Assembly (NCBI GenBank): GCA_905235445.1
Contig: CAJOLJ010000011.1
Location: forward strand, 1 to 59,237
Direction: 5' to 3'
DNA from: an uncultured Bacteroidales bacterium
Lineage (GTDB): Bacteria > Bacteroidota > Bacteroidia > Bacteroidales > UBA932
DNA length: 59,237 nucleotides
Shown here in pieces: positions 16,836-24,492 of the stretch (position 1 is the first letter of the stretch; each line of letters begins with the position of its first letter). Position numbers and translations under genes: made by a program. Below the pieces are notes generated by a model that was not told the origin of the DNA, did no database searches, and saw only the letters and a program-made list of their open reading frames with translations.

Positions 16836-17017
16836 CTCTAGCCATCTCCCTCCCCCTTCATCCATTCCACTTTACACCCCGGTCAAGGCTTCCGAGGCCA
16901 GCATAAGTATCCTCTGCACCGAGAACTTCCAATACCTCGACCGCATCATCATAGACAATTCCTCCTGCTACTCCTTCTCGGAAGACCGGAAATCCCCGTA
17001 CAACGAAACCATCCTAA

Positions 17018-17051
17018 GCACCCTCGCCGCCTCATGGCGAGGGTGCCTTTT
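17018..17051 (+). terminator. Strong Rho-independent terminator after the YbjN-like gene
   Basis: A perfect 11-bp stem (GCACCCTCGCC with GGCGAGGGTGC), 7-base loop and TTTT run. It lies 180 bases past the stop codon. Confidence 0.8.
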
Positions 17052-17096
17052 CTCCCATACACATATCGGAAGACTGCCCCCTTGGGCCACGCTCCC

Positions 17097-17135
17097 ACCG
17101 CCCTTCGACCCGGAAAAACCGGGCCGAAAGGCGGT
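17097..17135. other. Imperfect 17-bp hairpin with AAAAA loop
   Basis: Arms at 17097-17113 and 17119-17135 pair at 15 of 17 positions around an AAAAA loop. No T-run follows on the plus strand. It may be an RNA structure or a DNA palindrome. Confidence 0.4.
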
Positions 17136-17429
17136 CGATAAACACTGTAATTTTACAATAAAATTCGAGAGACCTTATGCGAGGTGGTCGCTGGAGAGGA
17201 ACTCTGTAGTACATGATTTGGCTGAAGTGCCCGTTTCGATGAGGAGGAACTTCTCAGGGACATCATCAGTAATGACAGGCGCATCGCCACCTTTGCCGCA
17301 CTCGGGCAAACCGCTCCTGAAGCAGGATAACCTCCGAGAATCAGGCGTTTAGTATTTAATACATATTTAAATATCACAAAAACCAAATCCAAAAATCAAG
17401 ATAATGACTAGTTGATATTTTGGAAGATA

Positions 17430-17453
17430 GGGAATGCCTGAAGTGGGCATCCC
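17430..17453. terminator. Possible terminator of the orphan 427-residue gene
   Basis: GGGA-TGCC pairs with GGCA-TCCC with one bulged A. The T-run is weak on both strands. Confidence 0.3.
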
Positions 17454-17484
17454 CTTCTTGTATAATAGCCCTCGCTTCCCCTTG

Positions 17485-18768
17485 TCATCCGTCCTCATCA
17501 TCCTGACAGATGGGACTTACCGGCAGGACACTTTCCTCCCTGTACCAAGTGGCGGCCGCATCGAACTGGGAAAGAATCTTCTTCGTCACACCGCCACCCC
17601 AAGGATAGGACATCCCCTCGTATCTTGCACTGTGGGAATCGGGGTAGATTTCGATGTAGTCATCCTTGCGGAAGATATCCACGACGTTCATGGCGTCCTG
17701 ATATATGAACGGGACCCCTTCCTTCTCCAGGGCTATTGCCGCACCGGCGCTCTCGGCAATGAAATTGTCAAGAGCGCAAAGACGGAGTGTCCACTTGCCG
17801 TTTTTTTGCTTCTCCGGGAAGAGATGCACCCCCACATAAATGAGGTCGAAACAGTGATAGGGACTGTTCTCATTTTCCCATTTCAGGAAATCCTCTTCAC
17901 TGTCAAGGTCATAGCCTTCGATTTCCCTCCCTTTGGGACTTCTTTCGAAAATCTCCCTGTCCGAACGCCCCTGGGCCCACGAGGTATCGTCCTGCCTATC
18001 CTTTACCATAGCGTCCATTCCCAGGAACGCCACTCTCCAATAGTGAATATAGTCCCTGAGAGTCATGGTGTCAAGACACGTCCCGCCCTTCTTCTTTTTA
18101 AGGCATCTCCTGGCTACCGAGAGGGCCTCCTGGGGATAGCGGAACTTCCCTGTAAGGTCGTCCCCGGGAAGGAGGGCATCCCGTTTTGAACGAAGTATGC
18201 GGCCCGAGCGGAAACGTTTCGGAAGATGTTTCTTGATGTAGTCATTGTAACTACCTGGATTCTTCCTTATGCAGTACACGACCTCTTCCAGGTAGTCCCC
18301 CAGTTTTGAGAGGATGGGGCTTAGGTCAAGTGGTGTCGGTTCACCTGTGACACAGTGGGGTGAAGAAGTATTGGAAAGAGTCATCCTGAGAGGATATCCC
18401 TCAATGAAAATGACATGTTCCAGACGGTAACAACGGGATATGAGCCTCATCCAGATGACGGGTTCAGGAAGTTCCATCCTCCAGTCACGACGCCACTGCG
18501 TCCGGGTTTTCCCCTGCCCGTTTTCTTGGTACTGCTCGAAGGTGCACCACTCAACGATGCTTCCCCGGCAAACCTCGACCCAGATGGAGCGGTAGTTGTC
18601 AACTCCCTGGACCTGAAGGTTCTGCATGAGATACTCCAGTCTGTAGAATTGTTGAAGGTTGTCCTCGTCAAGTATGAGGGGATCGAAGCCTTCCGAATAG
18701 TCAAACTCATCGAGGAATCTCTTGAAATCCCCGATGAAGAGAGGGTTGGGACAAAAGGTACTTTTCAT
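17485..18768 (-). CDS. Orphan protein of 427 residues, function unknown
   Basis: I do not recognise a family. The ATG at 18768 is chosen because a perfect -7 box lies just upstream (18789-18796); a longer frame to 18846 would cross it. No signal peptide or membrane segment is visible. The protein is rich in aromatic and charged residues. The middle has a very basic stretch (KKHLPKRFRSGRILRSKRD, about 215-233) and a KKKKGG run, suggesting nucleic-acid contact, though this is weak. The C-terminal third contains a beta-rich block (YVGVHLFPEKQKNGKWTLRL, then EGVPFIYQDAMN). It is divergently placed from the membrane-anchored AraC-type gene at 18937. Confidence 0.7.
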   Translation of the reverse strand: MKSTFCPNPLFIGDFKRFLDEFDYSEGFDPLILDEDNLQQFYRLEYLMQNLQVQGVDNYRSIWVEVCRGSIVEWCTFEQYQENGQGKTRTQWRRDWRMELPEPVIWMRLISRCYRLEHVIFIEGYPLRMTLSNTSSPHCVTGEPTPLDLSPILSKLGDYLEEVVYCIRKNPGSYNDYIKKHLPKRFRSGRILRSKRDALLPGDDLTGKFRYPQEALSVARRCLKKKKGGTCLDTMTLRDYIHYWRVAFLGMDAMVKDRQDDTSWAQGRSDREIFERSPKGREIEGYDLDSEEDFLKWENENSPYHCFDLIYVGVHLFPEKQKNGKWTLRLCALDNFIAESAGAAIALEKEGVPFIYQDAMNVVDIFRKDDYIEIYPDSHSARYEGMSYPWGGGVTKKILSQFDAAATWYREESVLPVSPICQDDEDG

Positions 18769-18788
18769 TGCTGCACTGTTTTGTACTG

Positions 18789-18796
18789 CAAAGGTA
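18789..18796 (-). promoter_or_regulatory. -7 box of the orphan gene
   Basis: TACCTTTG on the minus strand, perfect match. The leader to the ATG at 18768 would be about 16 bases. No clear -33. Confidence 0.5.
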
Positions 18797-18936
18797 CCAT
18801 GAGTGCTTTGCCCGGAAAAACAGTTGCAAGTCGTCGTTTCGCCCACTCATCGACTTGGTGTACGATACCATTGTTCAGCAATCTTTCGTATCTTTACACC
18901 CGCTTTATCGTTCAACCGCAAAACACACCACATACA

Positions 18937-19713
18937 ATGGAAACAGTAGACAACAGCGTCATCATACTGATGTTCGTCCTGGCAACCCTCTCGCTTTTTT
19001 TCTTCATCCTATACCTTGTGAAGTACCTTATCCAGAAAAGGCAACTGAAGGCAAAGAACAGGAGGCTTTTCGCCCTGACTGACGAAAGGAACGCCCTTCG
19101 GAAGAATGAACTGCTCCTAAGGGATCAGCTCTGCGAGAAAGAGGACCTGCTCAGTGATGTACCCGACAAGATCGCATCCCTGGAAAAGCAGCTTGAGGAT
19201 GCGAATGCCCTGACCCAGGCGACGACCCTCGCCTACCGTCAGGCTTACAAGGAGGCCCTTGGCGTGCTTCCCGACGTGGAAGTGAATTTCACCCCCTCTC
19301 CCCGGGAGCATACCCCCGCCCCCGTCCAAACCGACAGGCAGAGGGAACTCCGTGCCTTTATCCGCAAGATTGACGATTGCGTACTCGTCTCGATGGTTCA
19401 CCACCGTCCTTCGGCGGGACGCAATGAACTGTCCGAGGCCAGCGGGATCGACCGCAGGACCATAGAAGCCAATTTCAAGGAACTTGGCTTGGACATCGTC
19501 GAGTACCTCGACCGCTTCAGGGTGGATGAAGCCCTCGTGAAACTCACCGCACTGAAGAACTCCGAGAAGAAAAATAGCGAGGGGGTACCCGAGGAGGAGG
19601 ACACCACAGCGGAAATCGCCCAGCTTTGCGGCTTCGACAAGGAAAGCGGCCTGAACAAGGCCATCAAGCGCCTCTACGGCATGAGCCTGGACGAACTGAT
19701 GGACATCCTTTAG
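18937..19713 (+). CDS. Membrane-anchored protein with coiled coil and AraC-like helix-turn-helix
   Basis: 258 residues from the ATG at 18937; the frame is open further upstream but there it overlaps the divergent gene. Residues ~8-32 form one membrane helix (VIILMFVLATLSLFFFILYLV). Residues ~35-95 are a charged coiled coil. Residues ~140-258 resemble the AraC HTH pair: RNELSEASGIDRRTIEANFKELG, then AEIAQLCGFDKESGLNKAIKRLYGMS. This architecture, with a single helix and no periplasmic sensor domain, would hold a DNA-binding domain at the inner membrane. Similar proteins are common in Bacteroidales without an assigned role. A strong terminator follows (19738-19782). Confidence 0.75.
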   Translation: METVDNSVIILMFVLATLSLFFFILYLVKYLIQKRQLKAKNRRLFALTDERNALRKNELLLRDQLCEKEDLLSDVPDKIASLEKQLEDANALTQATTLAYRQAYKEALGVLPDVEVNFTPSPREHTPAPVQTDRQRELRAFIRKIDDCVLVSMVHHRPSAGRNELSEASGIDRRTIEANFKELGLDIVEYLDRFRVDEALVKLTALKNSEKKNSEGVPEEEDTTAEIAQLCGFDKESGLNKAIKRLYGMSLDELMDIL

Positions 19714-19737
19714 TCCGAAGGACGGTAAAACTTGAGA

Positions 19738-19782
19738 ACGGCTCCCCCATCATCTCCGATGGAGGGGCCGTCCCCTTTCTTT
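19738..19782 (+). terminator. Terminator after the membrane-anchored AraC-like gene
   Basis: A 14-bp stem with 13 paired positions (19738-19751 with 19758-19771) and a 6-base loop is followed by CCCCTTTCTTT. Confidence 0.75.
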
Positions 19783-19806
19783 GGCATGCTGATTATCCGT
19801 GTCCGG

Positions 19807-21417
19807 TTACACTCCGACCCTCACTGCCCTTCCGCTTGTTCGGAGCGCATCCTCATAGAGGGTCTCTCCGTCAAGGACAAGTCTCCCGTTTATGAACACC
19901 TTGTCAATCCCGAATGAACTGGTCCGGTCCGGGGTGCCCTCCCTGAGGGCCTTCTCATCGAAGACAGTGATATCGGCATAATATCCTTCCTTGAGGTAGC
20001 CCCTATCCTTGATGGAGAAACGGTCCACCGTGGCGCCGGTCATTTTCCTGATGGTAACCGGCATTGAGGCTCCCCTGCCGAGGAGGCTGTCACGAAGGAA
20101 CTTCGGGAAGCAGTCATAGATTGCGGGGTTCTGGATTCCGTGGTCCTCGACCCAGGCATCGGTCATATAGAGGGAGAGGTCGTCCTTCATCTGCCACGAA
20201 AGGATATCCGCCGTGGAATAGGGACCCATATTGACCCTGCCCTTGAAGTCGGACATCTCGCACAGGTCGAGGTAGGCATCCAGGCAACTCTTGCCCATTT
20301 CCTTCGCAACCTCGTAGACGGTCTTTCCTTCCCACTTCTCGTTGCCCTCCCCCACGTATGCTATCACTATATCCTTCCATCCGAACCCGAGCAGCATTAT
20401 GGTGGCCCTGGTCAGGATGTCCAGGCGGAACTTGTTCCACGGGGACCTCTTCTCCTTCGGGGACAGGCTCTGGTACCAGGCGGGAAGAATCACCGTAATG
20501 ACCGACACACCCAGGCACTCATTGTAGATGTCGTACATCGCATCCACTCCCTGGTCACGTAGCCCCCGAATCATCCCGTGAAGTTCATCTTTGCACTTGA
20601 AAGTGCTCCGTCCCACGAAGATGGCATGGGAGTACTGTAGTTTCGTCCTGGTTCCCTTCACGACCTCGACCAGTTCATCCATGGCACGCAGGATGTGCGG
20701 CCTTCCAAGAAGAGGATAATCCATCGATACGGCAGACTCGGCCCTGGGATGGACAGTCATGGGACGGTCATATTTCTCGCAGAGGCGGGCCACCCCCTTC
20801 AGTTCCTCCACGTCGGAGTATTTGCCGGGAACGTACATAAGCCCGAGGGACAGTCCGCAGGCCCCCTGCTTAAGGCCCAGTTCCATGTCGGAAAGCATCT
20901 TTGCATTCTCCTCGGGGGTGAGGAGCCTAGCCACGTCGCCTACAACTCCCGCCCTTGCGGTACAGTGGCCTACAAGGACAGCGATGTTGGCCGGGGTGTT
21001 ACGGTCAATCCTCTCGAAGAATGACTCCACCGTGGGAAACATCCCGCACAGAGGATTATGATAGCCGAAAAGGCCTCCTCCGACCACCTCCGGATACTTC
21101 GTTTCCGGGTCGAAACCGGTTGCGGAGAGTCCGCAGTTTCCGGTGATGAAAGTGGTTATGCCCTGGCGGATGAAGGGTTCGAAGTATTTGACTGCATCGG
21201 GACGGAAAGCGAACCAGTCATTGTGGGAATGCCCGTCCACGAAACCGGCGCTGACACTCTTCCCGGCAAGGTCGATTACCTTGACGTCCGAAGGTGAAGG
21301 AAGTTCGATCGAGGGGGCTACTTTTTCTATGCGGTCATCCTTGATGAGGACGTCCCCCACAAACGGGTCCGAGGCGGTGCCATCATAAATCCTGGCCCCT
21401 TTAAGCAATGTGTACAT
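19807..21417 (-). CDS. D-aminoacylase / N-acyl-D-amino-acid deacylase-like amidohydrolase
   Basis: 536 residues from the ATG at 21417; the frame extends 63 codons upstream into mnmA without a sensible N-terminus. The amidohydrolase metal centre of the D-aminoacylase group is recognisable: GFVDGHSHND (HxH), TGNCG (bridging cysteine), VHPRAE, YSH and TDA (catalytic Asp). The N-terminal small beta domain (LKGARIYDGT) and C-terminal GYYADITVFD are typical. It would release D-amino acids or related amines from N-acyl derivatives, perhaps from peptidoglycan turnover. Dihydroorotase-like or other amidase activity is possible. No signal peptide, so cytoplasmic. Confidence 0.85.
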   Translation of the reverse strand: MYTLLKGARIYDGTASDPFVGDVLIKDDRIEKVAPSIELPSPSDVKVIDLAGKSVSAGFVDGHSHNDWFAFRPDAVKYFEPFIRQGITTFITGNCGLSATGFDPETKYPEVVGGGLFGYHNPLCGMFPTVESFFERIDRNTPANIAVLVGHCTARAGVVGDVARLLTPEENAKMLSDMELGLKQGACGLSLGLMYVPGKYSDVEELKGVARLCEKYDRPMTVHPRAESAVSMDYPLLGRPHILRAMDELVEVVKGTRTKLQYSHAIFVGRSTFKCKDELHGMIRGLRDQGVDAMYDIYNECLGVSVITVILPAWYQSLSPKEKRSPWNKFRLDILTRATIMLLGFGWKDIVIAYVGEGNEKWEGKTVYEVAKEMGKSCLDAYLDLCEMSDFKGRVNMGPYSTADILSWQMKDDLSLYMTDAWVEDHGIQNPAIYDCFPKFLRDSLLGRGASMPVTIRKMTGATVDRFSIKDRGYLKEGYYADITVFDEKALREGTPDRTSSFGIDKVFINGRLVLDGETLYEDALRTSGRAVRVGV

Positions 21418-21568
21418 AGGTTTTAGTGCGTGTTGTGTGTGTGAAACAGAATTGGGCGACCCCAATGCGAGCGTAAAATTACGGATTCCATGACGAAAAT
21501 ATGAAAAAAGGGCAGTAAAATTTCCTTTTTCAGCACAAAATGGATTTTTACAGAGGGGAAGAGTCCAA

Positions 21569-22945
21569 TCAGATGACCCCGCTTCCCAGCATCTCCTCCC
21601 CGTCATACCAGACCGCGAACTGTCCCGGGGTGATTCCCCGCTGGGGAGCGTTGAAAAGGATGAACAGGCCGCACTCCCTCATTATCAGAAGGGCGTCCTG
21701 AAGGGGCTGGCGGTAACGGATGCGGACTCGGTAGGGCCTTATTTCCCCGACCTTCATTTCCAGGTCGGGCCTTATCCAGTGGACCTCGCGGCGGTCCACC
21801 ACGAGGCACAGTCTCGACAGGCCCTCATGACGGTGACCCTCACCGACATAGATGATGTTCCTCTCGATATCGTTGCCGATAACGAAGATCGAGTCCTTGT
21901 GCCCTCCTATATCCAGGCCCTTTCTCTGTCCTATGGTGTAGAACTGCGCCCCGCCGTGCTCCCCCACTATCTTGGCGTAGGGATTGTCCTTGTAGCGGAT
22001 CCGTCGGACATGATGCTTCCCGCTCTTGTAGGTCTCGGTCTCGAACTTGATGGAAGAATAGTCCATCTGGCGGCTTAGGTACAGGAGATCCTCGTCCGGG
22101 ACGGCTGCCACCTTATGGAGAGGATATGTGTTCATTTTCCGGGGTGCGGAACCGCCCTTGTCCTCGGAGATGTACTCTGTAATCATTACCGGAGTGGAGT
22201 CAGAACAGAGGCGGGACACTATCTCCCTGTCCCTTCGGTACTGCTCGCTATCTTCGTAGAATGAAGGATACACCTCTATCACGTCACCCTTTCTCCCCTT
22301 CAGCTTCTGCTGGAGGAAAGTGGGAAGATCCACTTTCCCGACGAAGCAGATTCCCTGCGAGTCCTTCTTGTCCGCACTCGGCAAATCCGCCTCGTGGGCC
22401 AGTGCCCTGACCTCGGGCTTGGTCATGTGCCCGATGGGGAACATCGCGGTGGACAGTTGCTCCTGGGTCAGCTGACAAAGGAAGTAACTCTGGTCCTTGC
22501 CGGGGTCCACCCCCTCGAGGATGCGGTAGATGGTCTCACCGGAGGGAAGGGTCAGGGTCTCCTTCCTGCAATAGTGACCCGTAGCCACCATGTCGGCCCC
22601 CATCTTCCTTGCCACTTCCCAGAATGCGGCGAACTTGATCTCCCGGTTGCACAGGACATCGGGATTGGGAGTGCGCCCCTTGGAGTACTCGTCGAACATG
22701 TAGTCGACGACCCTCTGGCGGTACTGCTCGGTGAGATCCACGAAATAAAACGGGATACCTATCTTCCTTGCCACCATCTCCGCGATGAAGCGGTCCTCCT
22801 CCCATTCGCAGTCCCCGTGAAGGGTGGAGTCGGCATCGTGCCAGTTCTGCATGAACATGGCAAAGACATCATAACCCTGCTGCTTAAGTAGATAAGCAGC
22901 CACACTGGAATCCACTCCACCGCTGAGTCCAACGCAGACCTTCAT
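21569..22945 (-). CDS. mnmA: tRNA-specific 2-thiouridylase MnmA, with extra insertion
   Basis: 458 residues from the ATG at 22945. It activates U34 of tRNA-Lys, Glu and Gln with ATP and adds sulfur. The PP-loop SGGVDSS is at 8-14, catalytic Cys99 lies in DVLCNREIKF and Cys200 in SQGICFVG, and TIGQRKGL marks the central domain. Usual length is 360-380. The excess is an insertion of roughly 90-100 residues (about 223-325) between GRKGDVI and KIVGEHGG, containing RRDREIVSRL and PLHKVAAVPDED. Bacteroidota MnmA proteins often have a shorter insert here. It lies directly downstream of the 4.5S RNA gene, whose terminator separates the two transcripts. Confidence 0.93.
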   Translation of the reverse strand: MKVCVGLSGGVDSSVAAYLLKQQGYDVFAMFMQNWHDADSTLHGDCEWEEDRFIAEMVARKIGIPFYFVDLTEQYRQRVVDYMFDEYSKGRTPNPDVLCNREIKFAAFWEVARKMGADMVATGHYCRKETLTLPSGETIYRILEGVDPGKDQSYFLCQLTQEQLSTAMFPIGHMTKPEVRALAHEADLPSADKKDSQGICFVGKVDLPTFLQQKLKGRKGDVIEVYPSFYEDSEQYRRDREIVSRLCSDSTPVMITEYISEDKGGSAPRKMNTYPLHKVAAVPDEDLLYLSRQMDYSSIKFETETYKSGKHHVRRIRYKDNPYAKIVGEHGGAQFYTIGQRKGLDIGGHKDSIFVIGNDIERNIIYVGEGHRHEGLSRLCLVVDRREVHWIRPDLEMKVGEIRPYRVRIRYRQPLQDALLIMRECGLFILFNAPQRGITPGQFAVWYDGEEMLGSGVI

Positions 22946-22998
22946 CGTCCTTTTCTGTACTATACCATGTAAAAACCAAGGAATCCCTAACGAAAAAA

Positions 22999-23095
22999 GG
23001 GAAAGCTTAGCACATCGCACCGCTACGACCTCCTACCCTTGCTACATTCCTGTCCTGGGGGAGTTCAGAGGGAGCTGGTCGTGTACGACTTTCCC
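22999..23095 (-). ncRNA. ffs: 4.5S / small SRP RNA
   Basis: The minus strand contains the SRP RNA core: GAACTCCCCCAGGACAGGAA followed by TGTAGCAAGGGTA, with the GGAA tetraloop closed by a C-A/T-G pair variant. The ends pair as GGGAAAG (23095-23089) with CTTTCCC (23005-22999), and six T residues follow (22998-22993), so the closing stem doubles as terminator. 97 bases fits the short bacterial SRP RNA without Alu domain. It binds Ffh and directs membrane protein targeting. The perfect promoter upstream fixes the transcription start 5 bases after the -7 box. Confidence 0.92.
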
Positions 23096-23099
23096 GTTG

Positions 23100-23130
23100 C
23101 AAAGATAAGTCATTTTTTATGATTTGCAAA
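23100..23130 (-). promoter_or_regulatory. Consensus promoter of the 4.5S RNA gene
   Basis: TTTG (23130-23127), 19-base spacer, TATCTTTG (23107-23100): a perfect Bacteroidota promoter on the minus strand. Confidence 0.85.
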
Positions 23131-23208
23131 AACGCATGCATTTTCATTTTCCTTTTCCTGGGGTGCGGACTTCGCCACGGAAGGGACCTTTCTCTTCCAA
23201 AAATGCGT

Positions 23209-23216
23209 TAACTTTG
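23209..23216 (+). promoter_or_regulatory. -7 box of the PatB/MalY gene
   Basis: TAACTTTG, perfect match, with predicted start near 23221. No clear -33. Confidence 0.5.
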
Positions 23217-23277
23217 CCCTGCAACCCCCCTCGGGGGCATGCGCAGCCTTTTTTTCATCACCCACCCATCCCAAGCC

Positions 23278-24486
23278 ATGAAGGATACTCCGAAAAGCAC
23301 ATCCGTACAATACGATTTCGACAAGATAATTGACCGCAGCACCTCCAACTGTGTGAAGACAGGAGCCCTGAAGGGTGTCTTCGGACGGGCGGACCTCATC
23401 CCGCTGTGGGTAGCCGACATGGATTTCGAGACACCTCCCTTCATAATCGACGCCCTCCAGGACCGGCTCCGCCATCCTGTCCTTGGATACACCATGATCC
23501 CTCAGGAGTACCCCCAGGCGATCATGGACTGGGTGAAGGACATCCACCACTGGCAGGTCCGGAAGGAATGGCTAAGCTACATTCCAGGGATAGTCAAGGG
23601 CATAGCCCTTGTCATAGACGCCCTCACCCCCAAGGATGCAAGGGTCTGCATCCAGAGTCCCGTGTACCATCCCTTCAGGCTGGTCCCCCAGGGGCTTGGC
23701 AGGGAGGTCGTGTACAACCCCCTCATCCTCGATGAGGAGAATGGCCTGTACCGGATGGATTTCGACAACCTGGACTCCGTGACATCCGACCCCCGGTGCA
23801 AAGTGCTAATCCTGAGCAATCCCCACAACCCCTCTGGCACCATGTGGGACGGGGACACCCTACGGAGGGTGGCAAGCATCTGCCACAGGAACGGTGTCCT
23901 TGTGATATCGGATGAGATACACTGCGAGATGGCCCTTTGGGGGCGCCCTCACATCCCGTATGCCACCGTAAGCGAGGAGGCCGCTTCCGGCAGCATCACC
24001 TTCATGGCACCCACCAAGACTTTCAACATAGCGGGAGTAGTGTCCTCATATTCCATCATTCCCGACGACGGCCTCAGGGGGAAGTTCCACTCCTACCTCA
24101 AGGCCATGGAAATGGATTCCCCGACAATCTTCGCCCCCGTCGCCACGATGGCGGCCTACTCCACAGGGGGCAAGGAGTGGAGAAGGCAGATGCTCTCATA
24201 CATCGAGGGGAACATCCTTTTCACGGAAAAGTTCTTCAGGGAGAGAATCCCCGGGATAAAAGTCCTCCGTCCCGAGGCATCCTACCTCGTGTGGCTTGAC
24301 TGCAGGGGGTTGGGACTGGACCACGACAAACTCCTTGACCTCTTCGTGAACAAAGCCCACCTCGCCCTCAATGACGGGGAGATGTTCGGACGGGAAGGGG
24401 CGGGGTTCATGAGGCTCAATGTCGGATGCCCCAGGAGCATCCTGGAAAAGGCATATGGACTTCTTGAGGGAGCGCTAATACAGTAG
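23278..24486 (+). CDS. PLP-dependent aminotransferase/C-S lyase, MalY/PatB family
   Basis: 402 residues from the ATG at 23278; an in-frame ATG at 23239 is possible but adds residues absent from the family, which normally begins just before YDFD. The PLP lysine is K247 in APTKTFNIAG, with D212 in SDEIHCEM and NPHNPSG before it. LWVADMDFETP near the N-terminus is the MalY/PatB hallmark. Members cleave cystathionine or related C-S bonds to pyruvate, ammonia and a thiol, supplying homocysteine. Fold type I aminotransferase activity cannot be excluded. Its stop codon is 6 bases from that of the convergent AraC-type gene. Confidence 0.88.
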   Translation: MKDTPKSTSVQYDFDKIIDRSTSNCVKTGALKGVFGRADLIPLWVADMDFETPPFIIDALQDRLRHPVLGYTMIPQEYPQAIMDWVKDIHHWQVRKEWLSYIPGIVKGIALVIDALTPKDARVCIQSPVYHPFRLVPQGLGREVVYNPLILDEENGLYRMDFDNLDSVTSDPRCKVLILSNPHNPSGTMWDGDTLRRVASICHRNGVLVISDEIHCEMALWGRPHIPYATVSEEAASGSITFMAPTKTFNIAGVVSSYSIIPDDGLRGKFHSYLKAMEMDSPTIFAPVATMAAYSTGGKEWRRQMLSYIEGNILFTEKFFRERIPGIKVLRPEASYLVWLDCRGLGLDHDKLLDLFVNKAHLALNDGEMFGREGAGFMRLNVGCPRSILEKAYGLLEGALIQ

Positions 24487-24492
24487 AGCTTA

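Larger units (their letters stand above)
16836..17484. other. Gene-poor region of about 650 bases
   Basis: It holds a strong terminator (17018-17051), an imperfect 17-bp hairpin (17097-17135), an AT-rich stretch near 17340-17400, and a second weak hairpin (17430-17453). A 34-codon open stretch ending in TAA at about 17331 (FDEEELLRDII..., FAALGQTA) lacks a start codon and may be a remnant or a frameshifted small gene. I recognise no RNA family here. Confidence 0.5.

Noticed and set aside
16838..17017. Possible small gene reading through ILCTENFQYLDRIIID between the YbjN-like gene and its terminator
   Set aside because: The frame continues through the 11-bp terminator stem and has no convincing start; treated as 3' untranslated DNA.
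22946..22998. mnmA transcribed from the 4.5S RNA promoter
   Set aside because: The 4.5S gene ends in a full stem with six T residues before mnmA, so most transcription should stop; read-through cannot be excluded.
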